From assembly GCA_021904315.1 (NCBI GenBank), contig CM038911.1:18573390-18637389 (forward strand): a DNA stretch of 64,000 bases, given 5' to 3'. Each line of letters opens with the position of its first letter. Position 1 is the stretch's first letter. The position numbers and the translations under genes are program-made. Origin of the DNA: Sphagnum magellanicum (taxonomy: Eukaryota; Streptophyta; Sphagnopsida; Sphagnales; Sphagnaceae). Below the pieces are notes generated by a model, which was not told the origin of the DNA, did not search any database, and was given only the letters and a program-made list of their open reading frames with translations. Shown in pieces: positions 36,181 through 48,852 of this stretch.

Positions 36181-38547
36181 TTACAATTGTTATTTTGCAT
36201 TTTTATGTAAAATATTCCAAACATAATAATAGCAAACCACTTATGCATTTGTCAAGAAGCTTGTAACAATCTTGACCATATTGTCAAGTTCCTTTATGTT
36301 ATCATTATAGTGATCACTATCTAACAATATTTGTTTCATTATCTTAAATAACATATTAAACTACAAGCTTGGTACACCTACAATGTTCCAACTTCACTAT
36401 GAGTTACAGGTATAAAATCTTAGATATTACTTAATCTTTGCACTTTACAAATTAAGTTTGTACCCCTTAATGTGGCTTACATTAAAATCATGTTATTAAT
36501 CAATTTAATGAACATGAATTCTTCTAAAGATTTGAGATAATTTCACAATCTTTTAAATAACTTCCACTCATCTTGAAAGCCACAATTAATCACTCACATG
36601 AATAATTTTGTACAAATGTTGCAAATTATCATCGAATGAAGGGACTCCAAATTTTCCCTTCAATATAATGCATTGCACAGCTTTTGATTGGTTCATTGCA
36701 AATAACACAATTTTAAAATATAAAAATGAAATGCAAAACATTTTCCTTATATAATTTACAAGATTGAAATTGAAGACAAAACATATGGAATAAATTTTCT
36801 ACTTGTAACTTAGTTTATGACTAAACAACTTAGTTGTAAATTAAACTAGGTTGCAACTAGAAAATTTAACACATATCCTTGTTTTCCTTTTTAGTTTTGT
36901 AAATTATATAACTAAATAGGTAAGTAAATAACTAGTGAATTAGTGAAATAACTAATTAATTAATAATAATAAATTTCAAAAATGATAATTATTAACTAAT
37001 TTATTAAAATATAATTATTAGTAGTTAGTACATATTGAATATAATACCTAATTAGTAAGTAGCCCTACCTACCTATTCACCTATGTATTTAACTACCTAC
37101 ATATTTATTTACCTACTTATCTAGCCTCCTTAACCAAACCACAATGTATATACAATATATTTAACATGCTTTAAATATAACAAAAATACATGAATCTATA
37201 AATATATCCCTAATATATTTGAAAACACCCTAAAATATTCCAAAACTATAAGTACATCACATAAAGGTAATCAAGTTGTAATTAATTTGACACAAAAGCC
37301 TCTTCTTGGATGAAAAGTTCAAAAAATTAGTCAACATGGAAGGATGAAAAACCTAGTCACAAATTATTCACACTATAGTCATAAGAAAAATAATAGATCG
37401 AAAAGTATGGTGATTAGTTGTAAAATTTACAAAATACATTGCAAATGACAATTAATTGCATACAACTTCACAATTAGACAATTGCATAATACAAAATTTC
37501 TTCTAATGGACACAAATATCACTTAAATCCATAATTATTATTTATATTCCCCCTACTTATGTTAGTTAAACAATAACCAACTTTGACTTATTACTATCTT
37601 GATTGTTAATTAATGATTATAAGCAAGGGGTATACATATCATTAATTATCATGCATGGTTTGATGTAGGAATATGCTCGAAGTTCAATACCAAACTTTTG
37701 GAAATAAATATTAATTTTTAGTCCACCTTAAAGAACTAACACCATGTCTTCCTCCTATGTTATGATTTATACCCTAATAAGATGTTTTGCAATTTGAGCT
37801 AGTTGAATCTGAAGATGGTGTGATAGTCATGCTAAAAAAATAGCCAAGGAAAGGAAAACAGAATATTCGGGTTTGAAATTAGGCTTAATTCATTTGAAGC
37901 AAATCTCACTTTGTTTAACACTTTATAATATAAACTACAAGCCCTCCAGATGTATTGAAAAAAATGTGAGTTTGTAATCGTATTTATCTTGTATCTTTCA
38001 ATCACAATATTATTTTGTTACTAGTCACCCATGAATATAGAATTCACAAACATAGTCCCCATATTTGTGTTAGTTAAGATAGTGCCTACCTACATCTTTA
38101 GATTACTAATGGAATGGCATTTGTTTGTCACTCTTGCAAACTTTGAAGATTGTGAACCAAAAAAGATTTGTGCCTTTTTTGGTGGTCACTATACTTCATT
38201 ATAAATTCCCAAGAACTCTTGTTGGGATGGAGCTTGAATGTGCTTTAGATTTGTTCTTCATGCACATGTCTTGTGGTACTATACTATATGTTTAACTAAC
38301 AAGTTGTGCTTGTCTTTTTGTAGGTTTCAAATTTTTTCCTTCAAAATGGTAAATGTATCAAATTTACTATTTAAGGTGATACATGTATTTGTGGTAGCAA
38401 GTGGCATGAATAACATTGCCCATATTACAAAACTTGTTATCAAACTTGGGCTCCACATTGCTTTGCGCTATTAATGATAATCCATTTATAGAAAATAAAG
38501 TACAATAAGTTTACAAGTATGATGTTAAAGGCTGAAATTGAAATATA
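36181..38547. other. AT-rich intergenic DNA, no gene seen
   Basis: At 37055-37130 there is a quasi-repeat of ACCTACCTATT-like motifs. At 36900-37030 the sequence is almost pure A/T with short TAATTA palindromes. No coding sequence is recognisable. Confidence 0.5.
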
Positions 38548-38746
38548 TGTTGGATGATATGCTCAAGCCCTCATTATTTTGTGGCAACCTATAGATTAAA
38601 CTTATCAAGTATTAGCTAATATTTCTATTTTTAGTGCAATAGTTCAAGTATATAAACAACACGGGTTATCTTTCCCATGAACGATTATGTTCCCTGCAAT
38701 GTGTTTCTATGTGTAAAACTTTTTACTTTAAATAAAAAAATTTACA
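38548..38746 (+). repeat. 5' LTR of Copia element 2
   Basis: TG...CA ended, followed directly by the primer binding site. Confidence 0.88.
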
Positions 38747-39363
38747 TGGTATTAGAGTTGTTCAGCTTAGGATTGTGAACTTTTATTTTCCTCAAACTAG
38801 TGTGACTAGCCAAGGAATGTAGCTCACGAGTGGGTGACTTCCCCCAATGTTTATATTGAAATACAACAATATTTGATCAAAAGACTAATTAAGATGTATA
38901 GAAAGCAGACTACACATGTACAAGAGATTTGGCAAGATCTAATAGTAAGCAAAAACCATTACAACACACAATAGTCATGATAGGTGGTGACCCAAAATTC
39001 CAGAGGCTCATCATTTGGAAGGGACATCTAATTATGGTGTTTGGGCATACATAATGAAACATGCTCTTCAACATGACAAATTGTTCTCCTACTGTGTGAT
39101 TTGACCTTCTAGCCCAATGAGTGACCAGGAGATCATTGGATGGTCAAAAACAATGAGTGCAGTTAATAATAATGTGAAATTTTTTTGTTTTTGCTCAAAT
39201 GATATTATGATTTACATTTGTTTGTTGGAAGGCTCTTAGGGATCATTATGAATTTGATGTGTGCCTACAAAAATCATGTTAATTGAAAAAAAAATCAGTT
39301 TAAGAAATAATAACAATATTACTATGCATGTTCATCTAACATAGATAAAAAAATGTAGTAGAT

Positions 39364-39870
39364 CAACTTGAGGAAATTGGATAGTCACTGCTTGAGGACA
39401 TTATTGTCCACTATATGCTCCAAAAGCTACCTATGGAATATGACACATTCAAAGAAATGCATACTAGAAATGATCAACTTCCAACTTACAAGGCTTTCAA
39501 AGCCAAGTTACTAAGCAAGGAGATTGTTTTAAGGTTTATTGCAAAAGATTATGGAGAAGTGCTTGCGGTGGAAGGTCGCAAGAATACATTTGGAAATTCA
39601 AAGAATCATTGACTTCAAGTTTGGCAAAACCCAAATGTTTTTTTCGGAGGATTGAATAACAATCATCATCGTCCAATGGCATAAAGAAAGAACTTCAACA
39701 ATTTTTGAAGCACTAATTTTTCTTCAACCACAAGCCAACTTGGTCACAACTCAACACACAACTATCAACCACATTATAGAGCATGAAAGGCTAACCAACC
39801 AAGGTTAGTGGTTTACAACTATTGCAAAAAAAATGGTCATTTGAAATGTGAATGCAAAATTCGAGCGATG
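39364..39870 (+). pseudogene. Copia 2 gag relic
   Basis: The 39364-39612 frame reads DIIVHYMLQKLPMEYDTFKE and KAFKAKLLSKEIVLRF, as in plant Copia gag. A degraded zinc knuckle, YCKKNGHLKCEC, lies near 39815-39855; its first Cys has been lost. Confidence 0.7.
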
Positions 39871-39946
39871 ATTGATCACATGAAGGACTTGGAATTTAAA
39901 CTTCAAGAAAAAAGGAATCTACTACATGGCCATTAAGATTTTGTAG

Positions 39947-42900
39947 TTGTTCCATTTGGACATGTGTGGGCCATTTCAAGTGCCATCTTCAAGAAGGGCA
40001 TGTTACTTTGTGAGCTTCATTGACAACTATTATGGGAGAACTTGGGTGCATTTCATGGTTCACAAAGATGAAGTCTTCAACAAGTTTCATCTTTTTGGTA
40101 AGAGGTTGAAACCAATGTTGCCTTATTCTTCCTTTTTGAGGGAACCTCTGGTTTGATTTTGACACTTTAACATTTATGTGACAATTTTCCAAGTATGGGT
40201 TTGAGCTAGGTTTTTCCAAAATTTGAAACCTTCAGTTTTGGTTCTATCACATTTTTTCAAATTCAAGAACCTCTAGACCTGGTTTTTGAATTAGGTCTGG
40301 TTCCATGTACACACTACACATTCTCCAATGCTAAAGATTATGTGAGTATAAAGTTTTATGGAAAATTAAAATAGGGGTCTATGTAAATATAAAGTTGAAA
40401 AATTAATTATAATTAATAATTAATTATAAAGTTCAGTCTACTTATTAACTTTTGAAAAAAATCAACTTTTGTACATATATATCCTTACCCTATTTTCAAA
40501 AATATTTTTTCATGGTTTCAGTTTTAGATTTAACAAGACATTTTTTCCATGGTTTGGTTTTTGTGTCAATTCCAACAAGTTGATGTTAATTCGGATCCAA
40601 ATTACAAAAACCTAACCTAAACCACTAGTTTTTACCTTTCAAACCGGATACCTTCACAACATTAATTGAAAAAGATGTTCCCCAATGAATATTTGCACTT
40701 TGGACAAATAAAAGTGGTGAATATACTTCACATTGTTTTTTGACTTATTGTGTTAATGTTGGCATCAAAAGACAATTTCCTACACCATACACCCATTACC
40801 ATAATGGTGTGGCTAAAAGACATAATTGCTCTCTACTTGATATCATTGGATGTTTTCTCTTGGATAAGAGATTACCCCAATTCTTATGGGGAAAAGTTGT
40901 TTGGGTGTTGAATTTGAGATCAACAAAACTTCACCTTGACAACATTTGAAGAGCTGTTTTTTGGTAAAAAGCCATCAGTTACACATTTACATGCGTATGG
41001 ATCCACTATTTATGTGCATAACAACAAACCAAATTAAGGGAAATTGGTTGTTCACAATGAAGAGTGAATTATTCTTAATCATGATGACAAAGTCAAATAT
41101 TATCATTATTATTAGCCATCCACCTGCAAGGTCATTATTTTTCATGATGTCGAAATTGTGGAGACTTCTAATCCAATCATCTTGGACAATGATGCCTTTG
41201 TTGCTAATAACATTAGCGGCCCACCTTTGTTGTGGTGTTTGCACCGATTTCAACACCAAATTTCAATTCTTTGCTGATTATTATAGTTTGAAGTGTTGAT
41301 CTAGTGTCACCGTCATGAAATTCATCACCACCAATTATTTTGACTTCGTGGGCTCATCAATTTTCATTGACATTTGCAACTATTTTTTCAACTAAATTAA
41401 CAATGCTCACTAAATCAACAACAACAACGGTGTTAACACTACGAATGTCCATGGTGCACATGCCACCATTGGTGTCAGCTAAATCAATGGCACCGACTTT
41501 AACAGTTTCATATTTTATGCCACTTAACACAATGTCATTATGACGATCTTCATGTGAGCATTGTCTTCATTAGTGACTTGAAGATTTCATTATTTCTTGC
41601 AAATTCGAAATGGTGGCCGAAATGTTCAACACTATTGAGATGACAAAGAAGATCTTCAATATTAAGATGTTTGTTTTGATCCTAATTGGCAAGTTGCGAT
41701 GTAGGAGGAATACTATTCCATTTTAGCAAATCACACATGGACATTGGAGGACTTTCCTCCTAGCAAACGTGCCATCACATTTCATTAGGTGTATAAGAAA
41801 AAACAAAATGTCATTGGTGATGGGGTTCAATATAAGGTTTGACTAATTGTGCACAGCTTTGAACAATGTTTTGGTTTGGACTACATGGAAACTTTTGCTT
41901 TAGTTTTGAAGTGGGAGACCACCTGTACATTAACCACCATTGCCGCACACAATGGATGGCGCATTGAACATCTTGATGTCCAAACAACTTTTCTTAATGG
42001 CTTTTTCAATGAGGAAGTTTTCATGTTCCAATTGGAAGGCCTTGTCGTGCTTAGACAAGAACAAAAGGTATGTTACCTTTGACACACTCTTTATGGCCTA
42101 CGTCAAAGCCTTCAACCTTGGTATATTCACATCAACCAATATCTTCACCATGGTGGCCTTTGCAAAAGTGATGCTGATGGCAACCTTTACATTCTTGCTA
42201 TTGCCTCCTCTATAATCTTGTTGATTCTCTATGTTGATGATTTACTCATCATTGGCAACAATCATGCCTTGCTCCAAACCATTGTCTTTGTTATGAAGAT
42301 TGAATTTGTTGTGATGGAATTCGGTCCCATTCAACATTATCTTGGTGTCCAATTTCAATGAACACATCACAATTTTCTTTTGCATTAAACAAATGTTTGT
42401 TTCAAAAAAATTCACGAAACCTAGATGTTGGATTCTTGCCCAACTTACGTGCCTATCCATGAAGGAATTATTTTCAACATGGACACTGCTCCTGATGATC
42501 CCACTCCATATCCTCATCTTGTGGGTAAGCTTTTATATCTCCTTTGCATGCATCTCGACATTGCCTATGTTGTCAATGTTGTTAATCGAGACATGCAAGC
42601 ACTTGAAGTTGCCCATCTTCAAATTGTGCTTTCTATGTTTCACTATCTTCGTCATTACCCTTCATGTGGAATCTATTACATAGAAAGGGAGGTGAATACA
42701 TTGTGGGGTTACATCAATGTTAATTTTGCTCAAGATGCAGATGATCAATGTTCCACATGTGCCTACATCTTAATGCTTGGATCCTCTCCCATTTCATAGA
42801 AGACGCAAAAGTAGATTATGACTATTAGATCTAGCTATGAAGCTGGGTGTCGAACCTTGTCTAATTGTGCTTGTGAAAGACTTTAGTTTCGTGGGCTACT

Positions 42901-43140
42901 TGGATGATATTGGTTTTGGACATGTTGGCCCAACCATTCTCAAGTGTGATAATCAAAGTGCAATAAAGCTTATTAAAAGTCCTATCTTCCACGACAAATC
43001 TAAACACTTTGAGAAAGATTGGCGTTTTGCACACCAACAAGTGGAATAGAGAGTCATCATTGTTGACTACATTTCTACTACCAACCAAGATATGCTCACA
43101 GAGGCCAAATTTAAGATCAAACTACATATGTTGAGTTTAG
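39947..43140 (+). pseudogene. Copia 2 pol relic (integrase, RT, RNase H)
   Basis: Integrase is split. 39947-40135 reads FHLDMCGPFQVPSSRRACYF and VSFIDNYYGRTWVHF. After the insertion it resumes near 40700 with NKSGEYTSHCF, GIKRQFPTPYTHYHNGVAKR and FLLDKRLPQFLWG. Reverse transcriptase starts near 41850 with GLDYMETFALVLKWETT and LDVQTTFLNGFFNEEVFM. The catalytic ILYVDDLLIIGNN lies near 42220-42260, and GPIQHYLGVQFQ follows. RNase H and tail are seen in 42425-43050 (PHLVGKLLYLLCMHLDIAYV, later CDNQSAIKLIKSPIFHDKSK). Multiple stops and frame changes show it is not functional. Confidence 0.78.
40140..40654. mobile_element. Non-coding insertion inside the Copia 2 integrase (possible MITE)
   Basis: About 0.5 kb of non-coding sequence separates two integrase pieces that should be adjacent. 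Its ends are weakly inverted: GAACCTCTGGTTTGA on the left, and GGTATCCGGTTTGA in reverse complement on the right. No clear target duplication was found, so the exact borders and class are uncertain. Confidence 0.45.
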
Positions 43141-43351
43141 AGGAGCCACAACACCTCATGGCTTGATGGCTTCGAAGTATAATTAGTTGTTAATCAGTCG
43201 TGGCATGATCATGAAGATTATGCAGTCTTATTTTGGATTGAAAGGGGGTGAGGTGAATTTTAATTTCTTTTTAAAAATACTATGCTTTTCTAGTCCAGCA
43301 CATATTTGTCATTATAGAATAGAGTTTAATGATGCCATGAGCAAGACAGGG

Positions 43352-43549
43352 TGTTGGATGATATGCTCAAGCCCTCATTATTTGTGGCAACTTCTAGATT
43401 AAACTTATCAAGTATTAGTTAGTATTTTTATTCTTAGTGCATAAGTTCAGGTATATAAACAGCATGGGCTATCTTGCCCATGAGCAGTTATGTTCCCTGC
43501 AGTGAGTTTCTGTGTGTAAAACTCTTTACTTTGAATAAAGCATTTTACA
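43352..43549 (+). repeat. 3' LTR of Copia element 2
   Basis: Same ends as the 5' LTR. The purine stretch AGCAAGACAGGG lies directly before it. Confidence 0.88.
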
Positions 43550-44105
43550 ATATGGTGATCGTATGGTGATCGTATTTTCTGCAAAAACATCTAACTCTGT
43601 ACATGGATGAGTGGAGTGACAATGAGCTTGCAGGCTTTGTTTGGTTGCAAATGAAGAAGCCTCGACTGGTCTTTCCTTACCAGACTCCAGCTAGTGCCTT
43701 CTGTGTGATCCTCCTGCAGCTACCAGTAACAGCTTGTGGTCATGTGTTCAGCGTCCTGGAAAGCATTTGTTTTCAGAATTGCTAATCTTAGTTCAAGGTT
43801 TCCTCACTTACCCGGCATTGTAGTTTGCAAAGGCTAGGAATCGGATGCATTTTTTGGGATGCAGGACCACCAAAATGTATGGGATGATGGCAACAACATT
43901 GATCCCACTTTGTCTATTACATCATCATGAGGCGTACGATGCTGAGGCAAGACTTTTAAGTGGATGGGAATTACGAGCAATCAATCACAACTCTGAGTCA
44001 GCCTGTTGCTCAGATCTCAGAGGTTTCAAACAGGAAGTAATTACAATCTCCTCTCAGCACTACAGAAATTGAAGTAAGGTTGCAAATCTTTTATGGTCTT
44101 ACTTA
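43550..44105. other. Intergenic DNA, no gene recognised
   Basis: Two short plus-strand open frames (43603-43785, 43845-44072) show no known domain. Composition is more balanced than inside the Copia element. Confidence 0.4.
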
Positions 44106-44437
44106 GGGCGACTTTAGATGAGGGTCCAAGGTCCAGGGACTAATGAACTCAAGCAATTTTATTGGTCGAAAGCTTTAAATTGGTCCCAATCCCTTTAGAC
44201 AAGGGTCCAAGACCAAAAAGTGGCAAATTGAGGCTAAACCTACATGGCACCTGTTTTGGAGGGAAAATCAATTGGTTCGGACCAAAAAACAGTGCTAAAA
44301 TGACAGCTCCTGATTTGGAGAACCAAGAATCAGGCTAGGGATCAAGGTATAGTCCAACTCAAGGACTCAATTTGCTTCAAATCAGTCCAAATTGGTTATT
44401 TGGAAATTGGAGCCTGCACCCTCGTCTAAAGTGGGGC
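44106..44437. mobile_element. MITE, PIF/Harbinger-like, 332 bp
   Basis: The two termini form a 29-bp imperfect inverted repeat (22 matches): the left starts GGGCGACTTTAGATGAGGGT, the right in reverse complement starts GCCCCACTTTAGACGAGGGT. TTA lies directly outside each end (44103-44105, 44438-44440), the target duplication typical of PIF/Harbinger. An internal copy of the terminal motif (TTTAGACAAGGGTCCAAGA) is near 44195. There is no coding capacity. Confidence 0.78.
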
Positions 44438-45115
44438 TTAGGCTTAATTCAGGTCTGATTAGGTTCTATTAGTAAAACGACTCCTTTGATTGTGCAAAGG
44501 AGAAAGGGTGTTCTGGGTGTAACTAAGGAACCTTGATGATATTATGATTTAAGTCCTGTGATAATGTGACAGTAGGTGCCTCACTATTCACATCCGGGAA
44601 ATCATGACCTAACTTTTCCCTTTGTATTTCCAGGTACTTCACAATGTGTACCTGGCCACTTTAGCCCTCTTGGGCTTGCCCTCCTCTTCTAGTGAACTTT
44701 GATAAGTGTAGGCAAAATTTCAGGGCAATTCATATTTTGCACACTTTTACAGTGGCACAATTGGAGTAGTAGCTGTGGAGGATGTTGTTGTTTATGTGCA
44801 GTTATGTGCTGGATTTCGCATGTAGTTGAACACTAACAAGAAAGCATGGCACATAGGAGGTGTGACCGAATTTGTCAGAAGTCCCATATAAGATTCTTGA
44901 CACACTATGGTGCAGCTACTTGCCATTCATGTATGTACATGCATTCTGCACTTTATAAACTGAATGGGAAACACAAAAAAGCTTATCATACAAGTGCAGT
45001 TGTTCAAAGGAACATGTATTTTTTGCGAAAAAGTATACGGTACAGTTGTTAAGGAACATGTAGTTTCTGTTGTCTAAACAGAATAGAGAAAAGTGTGCCT
45101 GAAGTGCAGTGGTTA

Positions 45116-45748
45116 GAGCATCTCCACCCACACCCCCCCCCAAAGTGAGCCTCATATAATGTGTACCACATCCAATGTAAAAAATGCTAATGATTTTGGC
45201 ATCCCCACCCATAGCCTAAGCATGAAAGATTGGACTCAACAAAATAAAGTGAAAGATTATTTCAATGCCACCACCTGTACCAATCAGTATTGCCGGTCAA
45301 TCAAAATATATATGTTTTATTGTGCATATCTAGAGATCCAAACTCAGTTTCACACTATTTGGAGCAACTACACCAGTGCTTAGTATGTGGCCTAGCAAAA
45401 TAAAAATGGATGAAGAAAAGTCAAAACATGTCATTTTGACCCAGCATTGTTCCAGAGGATGCTGATTAGGCTGGTAAAAGGCACAGCACAGCCTAAGAAC
45501 ACCTAGCCAGTTAATCCAGGTGGGTTGCTATCAGTAGTTGCACACCTGATTGCAGTTCCAGTTCTAGTTTCATCGGTAAGGTTGGGAAAAAAAAGTAAAT
45601 AACTAAACTTGAATACAAGAAATATTTTTGCAGGGTCAGAGACTGGGCACCAGTGAGCTGCTCTTGGAAACTATACTTAGTTATATGCTATATACTTCTT
45701 GCAAAGTATTTTGTACAAGCCATTTTACTGCTGCCTGTGGAGATGCTA
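45116..45748. mobile_element. MITE (outer element, family B), 633 bp including a nested MITE
   Basis: The left end is GAGCATCTCCAC, the right end in reverse complement TAGCATCTCCAC, flanked by TTA at 45113-45115 and 45749-45751. The AGCATCTCC terminus and TTA duplication fit plant Harbinger/Tourist-like elements. Without the inner element it would be about 330 bp. A C-run lies at 45132-45140. Confidence 0.65.
45362..45663. mobile_element. MITE (family A, copy 2), nested in family B MITE
   Basis: The left end is GAGCAACTACACCAGTGCTT, the right end in reverse complement GAGCAGCTCACTGGTGCC, an imperfect inverted repeat of about 31 bp with one gap. TTG flanks both ends (45359-45361, 45664-45666). 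The interior matches the element at 8689-9063 in several blocks, so both belong to one family. Confidence 0.7.
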
Positions 45749-48545
45749 TTAGCTAGGACAACTTTGTCTGTTGGCTCTACCACCCAGGGAAGAGACTTGG
45801 TATCCATGTCGGATTCGGTATGAAATTTTGGCTTGAACTGGGAACCAATTTTTGGGTGATGGTTGAAGAGCTATCTATACTCTCTAGCTGCTTTTCTTAT
45901 CAAATACCATTTTGTACTTCAAATACCTAACCATGTGCTGCACAATTCCACCATCCTGGTGAATTTGTTAGAACCGAACATACAAAGGTCAGAGCCAATA
46001 CATTACTGTTTTTTGTGACTTATATTGCTGGCTTTCAACAGACCCAGAGGAAGAAGGGGATACCCTGAGTCCGTGCCAATAATTTGGATATTGTAAGGTA
46101 TTCCTCCGTATCAAGCCCATTGTATCCTTTGTTGTACCAGCTTGATACCAGTTGATAATCATGGCTGTTCTTCGATATGCTGTGCTGTTCAGAGAGAATG
46201 TGGATTTGGAGCAACTTTCTTTCTGTGTTCACTGTTTGCTGTTAGGAGAGAAATGTAGATTTGGAGTGACTTTCTCTCTTCATTGTATGCTACTATCCTG
46301 TTTGCCTGTTCAACCTTGCTGACTTCCTACTAAAGGGGATAAGTTATATATATTAGAGTTATCCATAAAGTCACCCTCTCTTCACCCTGTCTGTGGGAGT
46401 GCTTTCACCCCTAAACCCCTCTTTCAGTGGTATCCGCAAACTCAGCATTTAATGCACAAGGTTCGAGAGTATATGTAGATGGGTAGTATAGTTTCTTTTT
46501 GAAAAAGGAAAAGCTACATATATTAATTACTTGAAAAAGGAAAGACAGGATGAAACTCAATTTATTACCAAAATTTATGGAAAAACTAGTTTGTGTCCCA
46601 GTTATTTCTTTTAGTAAAATTTTCATCCCCAGTTACACGTTTGATGCCCTATTATGCCGAAACTGGCTGTTCTCGCCCCCTGATCGCCTGACTTTACGAA
46701 TAACTCTATTCTCACTAAAACCATGTGCCATGTTCCCAAACGGGGGGCCAACAGACTGTACCAACAGCCACAAACACACCATCCATTGGAATCCTGTTAA
46801 GATTTGGTTTGTGGATGAACACCAACTGAGAACACCAACCGAGTTGATGTTAGGTTTCACCTTGATAACCGATCCTGTAAAGGATAGTTCCTGCAGGTAG
46901 GTGGGTGGGTAGATAGGACGGTTAATAGGTGACTACTAGGTAAGTATGTAGATGGTTAGTTTAGTTTCTTTTTGAAACTACTGAACACAAACCATACAGT
47001 ATGAGAGTTAGGTGAAGTCTTCATGCAATGCAATGGGTCTTCTTAGTGCGGTCCTTGACAAGAACAAGGGCAAAAAGATGACCCAAAATCTAAATAGTGT
47101 ACAAAAACAAAGAATTCTTTGCAAGGAGAACATCTGACATTGCCTTTTCCCATGCATTGTTGCTTGACAATCCCTCAATTCAAAACACTGTCAGATTTCA
47201 GTGTAGATTTCAGTCATGCGGCTATATCTTCCTTACAACTTCCATCTGCTCAGGCAAAACCAGACCTAATTTCTTTCCATGTTTTTAAAAAAATGACATT
47301 GCCTTGGGTTTCAAAGTAGTGTCAGGTTATGGATTTCAGTTATATGGCTATGTTTTCCCCATTTCATTGGCCAAAAATCAAACTCTAACACGGTTTCAAG
47401 TTGTCACCATGTATACCTCCTCATTCTCTTCACAATATGCACACTTGACTCTAGCCTGTCAACACATGCACACTCGTATTACAACCCAGGTCCCATACAG
47501 CGCATTCACCTTAGAACTCACTCAAAGCATGAGACCACCAGTGATTGGTTCCTTTGTATAAAGGTCGCTAAGCTTTGACTTGCCATTTGTTTGCCATATT
47601 AAGTCTCACCAATCATCTGAGCTAACTTGTTGGCTGTGCCTTGACTTAGGCAGGTGACTGTAAGTTTTCTAAGCTACAGGTGTAAGATGGGTTCATAGCT
47701 GAGCAAGCATCTTTCACTATTCAGTTCAATTTAAACAAGTTTACTTTCAACTTCAAGGAGGAGAATGGGTTTGGATAGGCTACCAGTGTTTTCTTAAAGA
47801 ATTTCTTTTCTGAGTACCAATCTTTAATCAACTTTTTATATTCATGACTACACACTGAAAACCAAAAATAGAAATATGGGAATTCTTAGTATATACTAGA
47901 CACACAGGATCTCTTTTCAGTTCTTAACGAATTTCAGACCCTTTGATTTGGTTATGAATAAACCTTGGACACTTGTGAACAATGGGCTAAACAATTAGCA
48001 CACTCTAAACACTCTAACTGTGCTAATTCCTTTGAGCCTGCCTTGAGCTCTGTCAGCCTGGGGTTGAAGGCCCAGACTAGCATATGGGCACAGATTCATG
48101 AAGTATGTTGCTCCTTCAAGAACCTTTTTTCTTTAATGAAAGGTAAGGAACCCATTGGTGGAGGGCCTCGCAGGTTCTTGCCCTCGTTCAAAGGGCTTCA
48201 AACCTGTGAAGCCCCTTTGTGCAGTGGGTGCCTTACCCATACTAATTAAGTTTGCTAAACCCTTGTCACAGATATCTTGATTCATTGGATATTGTGTACT
48301 ACAATTTCCAAAATGATAATTTTGCAATGCATGCACAACAAATTTTATTTTTATTAACTTACATTTATGCTCACAACTCACAAAACCCATAATTGCTAAG
48401 TCATAATCTTTTAACTAAAATAGTAGAATAGAAAATACCTTTTTTCTTCAAAGGCTCAAAATCCAAATTCTCTATCCACTCTCACCTCATGGTCTAATTT
48501 ATTTTGAAAAATTTGCATGTTTAGTTTCATAATAACATTCACCTC
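45749..48545. other. Intergenic DNA with small direct repeats, no gene recognised
   Basis: A segment with TATGTAGATGG and TTTAGTTTCTTTTTGAAA-like sequence occurs at 46468-46504 and 46942-46977. It may mark the ends of a small lost element. A second duplication covers 47137-47233 and 47293-47357, with GACATTGCCTT, GTCAG, GATTTCAGT and GGCTAT landmarks. Open frames up to 116 codons (46550-46900) show no known domain. Confidence 0.45.
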
Positions 48546-48549
48546 ATGC

Positions 48550-48852
48550 ATATGATAGGTAAGAGCCCACAAGTGCGGGAAGCGCATTCCCAAAATGAGG
48601 GCCGCGACTTGGCTATAACTCACTCACTCGTCCCTAGGCCCCTAATTTTGAGAATATGCCAACCCCAGGGGGCTTTATCCTGCACATCTGGGGATGGTTT
48701 CACCATGTCTGCCCTCAATCTCTCCTTCCCCTGCCCTCCCTCACAACCAAGCACCCAAAAATTCTGCTCTTTCTTTGAGATTTGAACCCCAGATCTGGTG
48801 CTGCAGGCAGCGCATGTGACAAGTACTAGGTGAGCAACAACCCAAAGGGCTG
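48550..48852 (-). mobile_element. tRNA-related SINE-like repeat
   Basis: On the minus strand the 5' part reads like a pol III promoter: TTGCTCACCTAG near 48840 is a poor box A, and GGGTTCAAATCTC near 48780 fits box B (GGTTCRANNCC), spaced as in a tRNA. The 3' body is GC-richer than its surroundings and ends near 48550. No cloverleaf with a usable anticodon arm is convincing, so this is not called a tRNA gene. Length and structure suit a plant SINE; a second copy was not found in the window. Confidence 0.45.

Larger units (their letters stand above)
38548..43549 (+). mobile_element. Copia-type LTR retrotransposon 2, nearly full length, inactive
   Basis: LTRs of about 199 bp (38548-38746 and 43352-43549) start TGTTGGATGATATGC and end TTTACA, and look roughly 85-90% alike. 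The five bases outside are ATATA on the left and ATATG on the right, a target duplication with one change. The primer binding site TGGTATTAGAG begins at 38747. The order gag, integrase, reverse transcriptase, RNase H places it in Copia. It is a different family from element 1, with no LTR similarity. Stops, frameshifts and an insertion in the integrase (about 40140-40654) make it defective. Confidence 0.88.
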
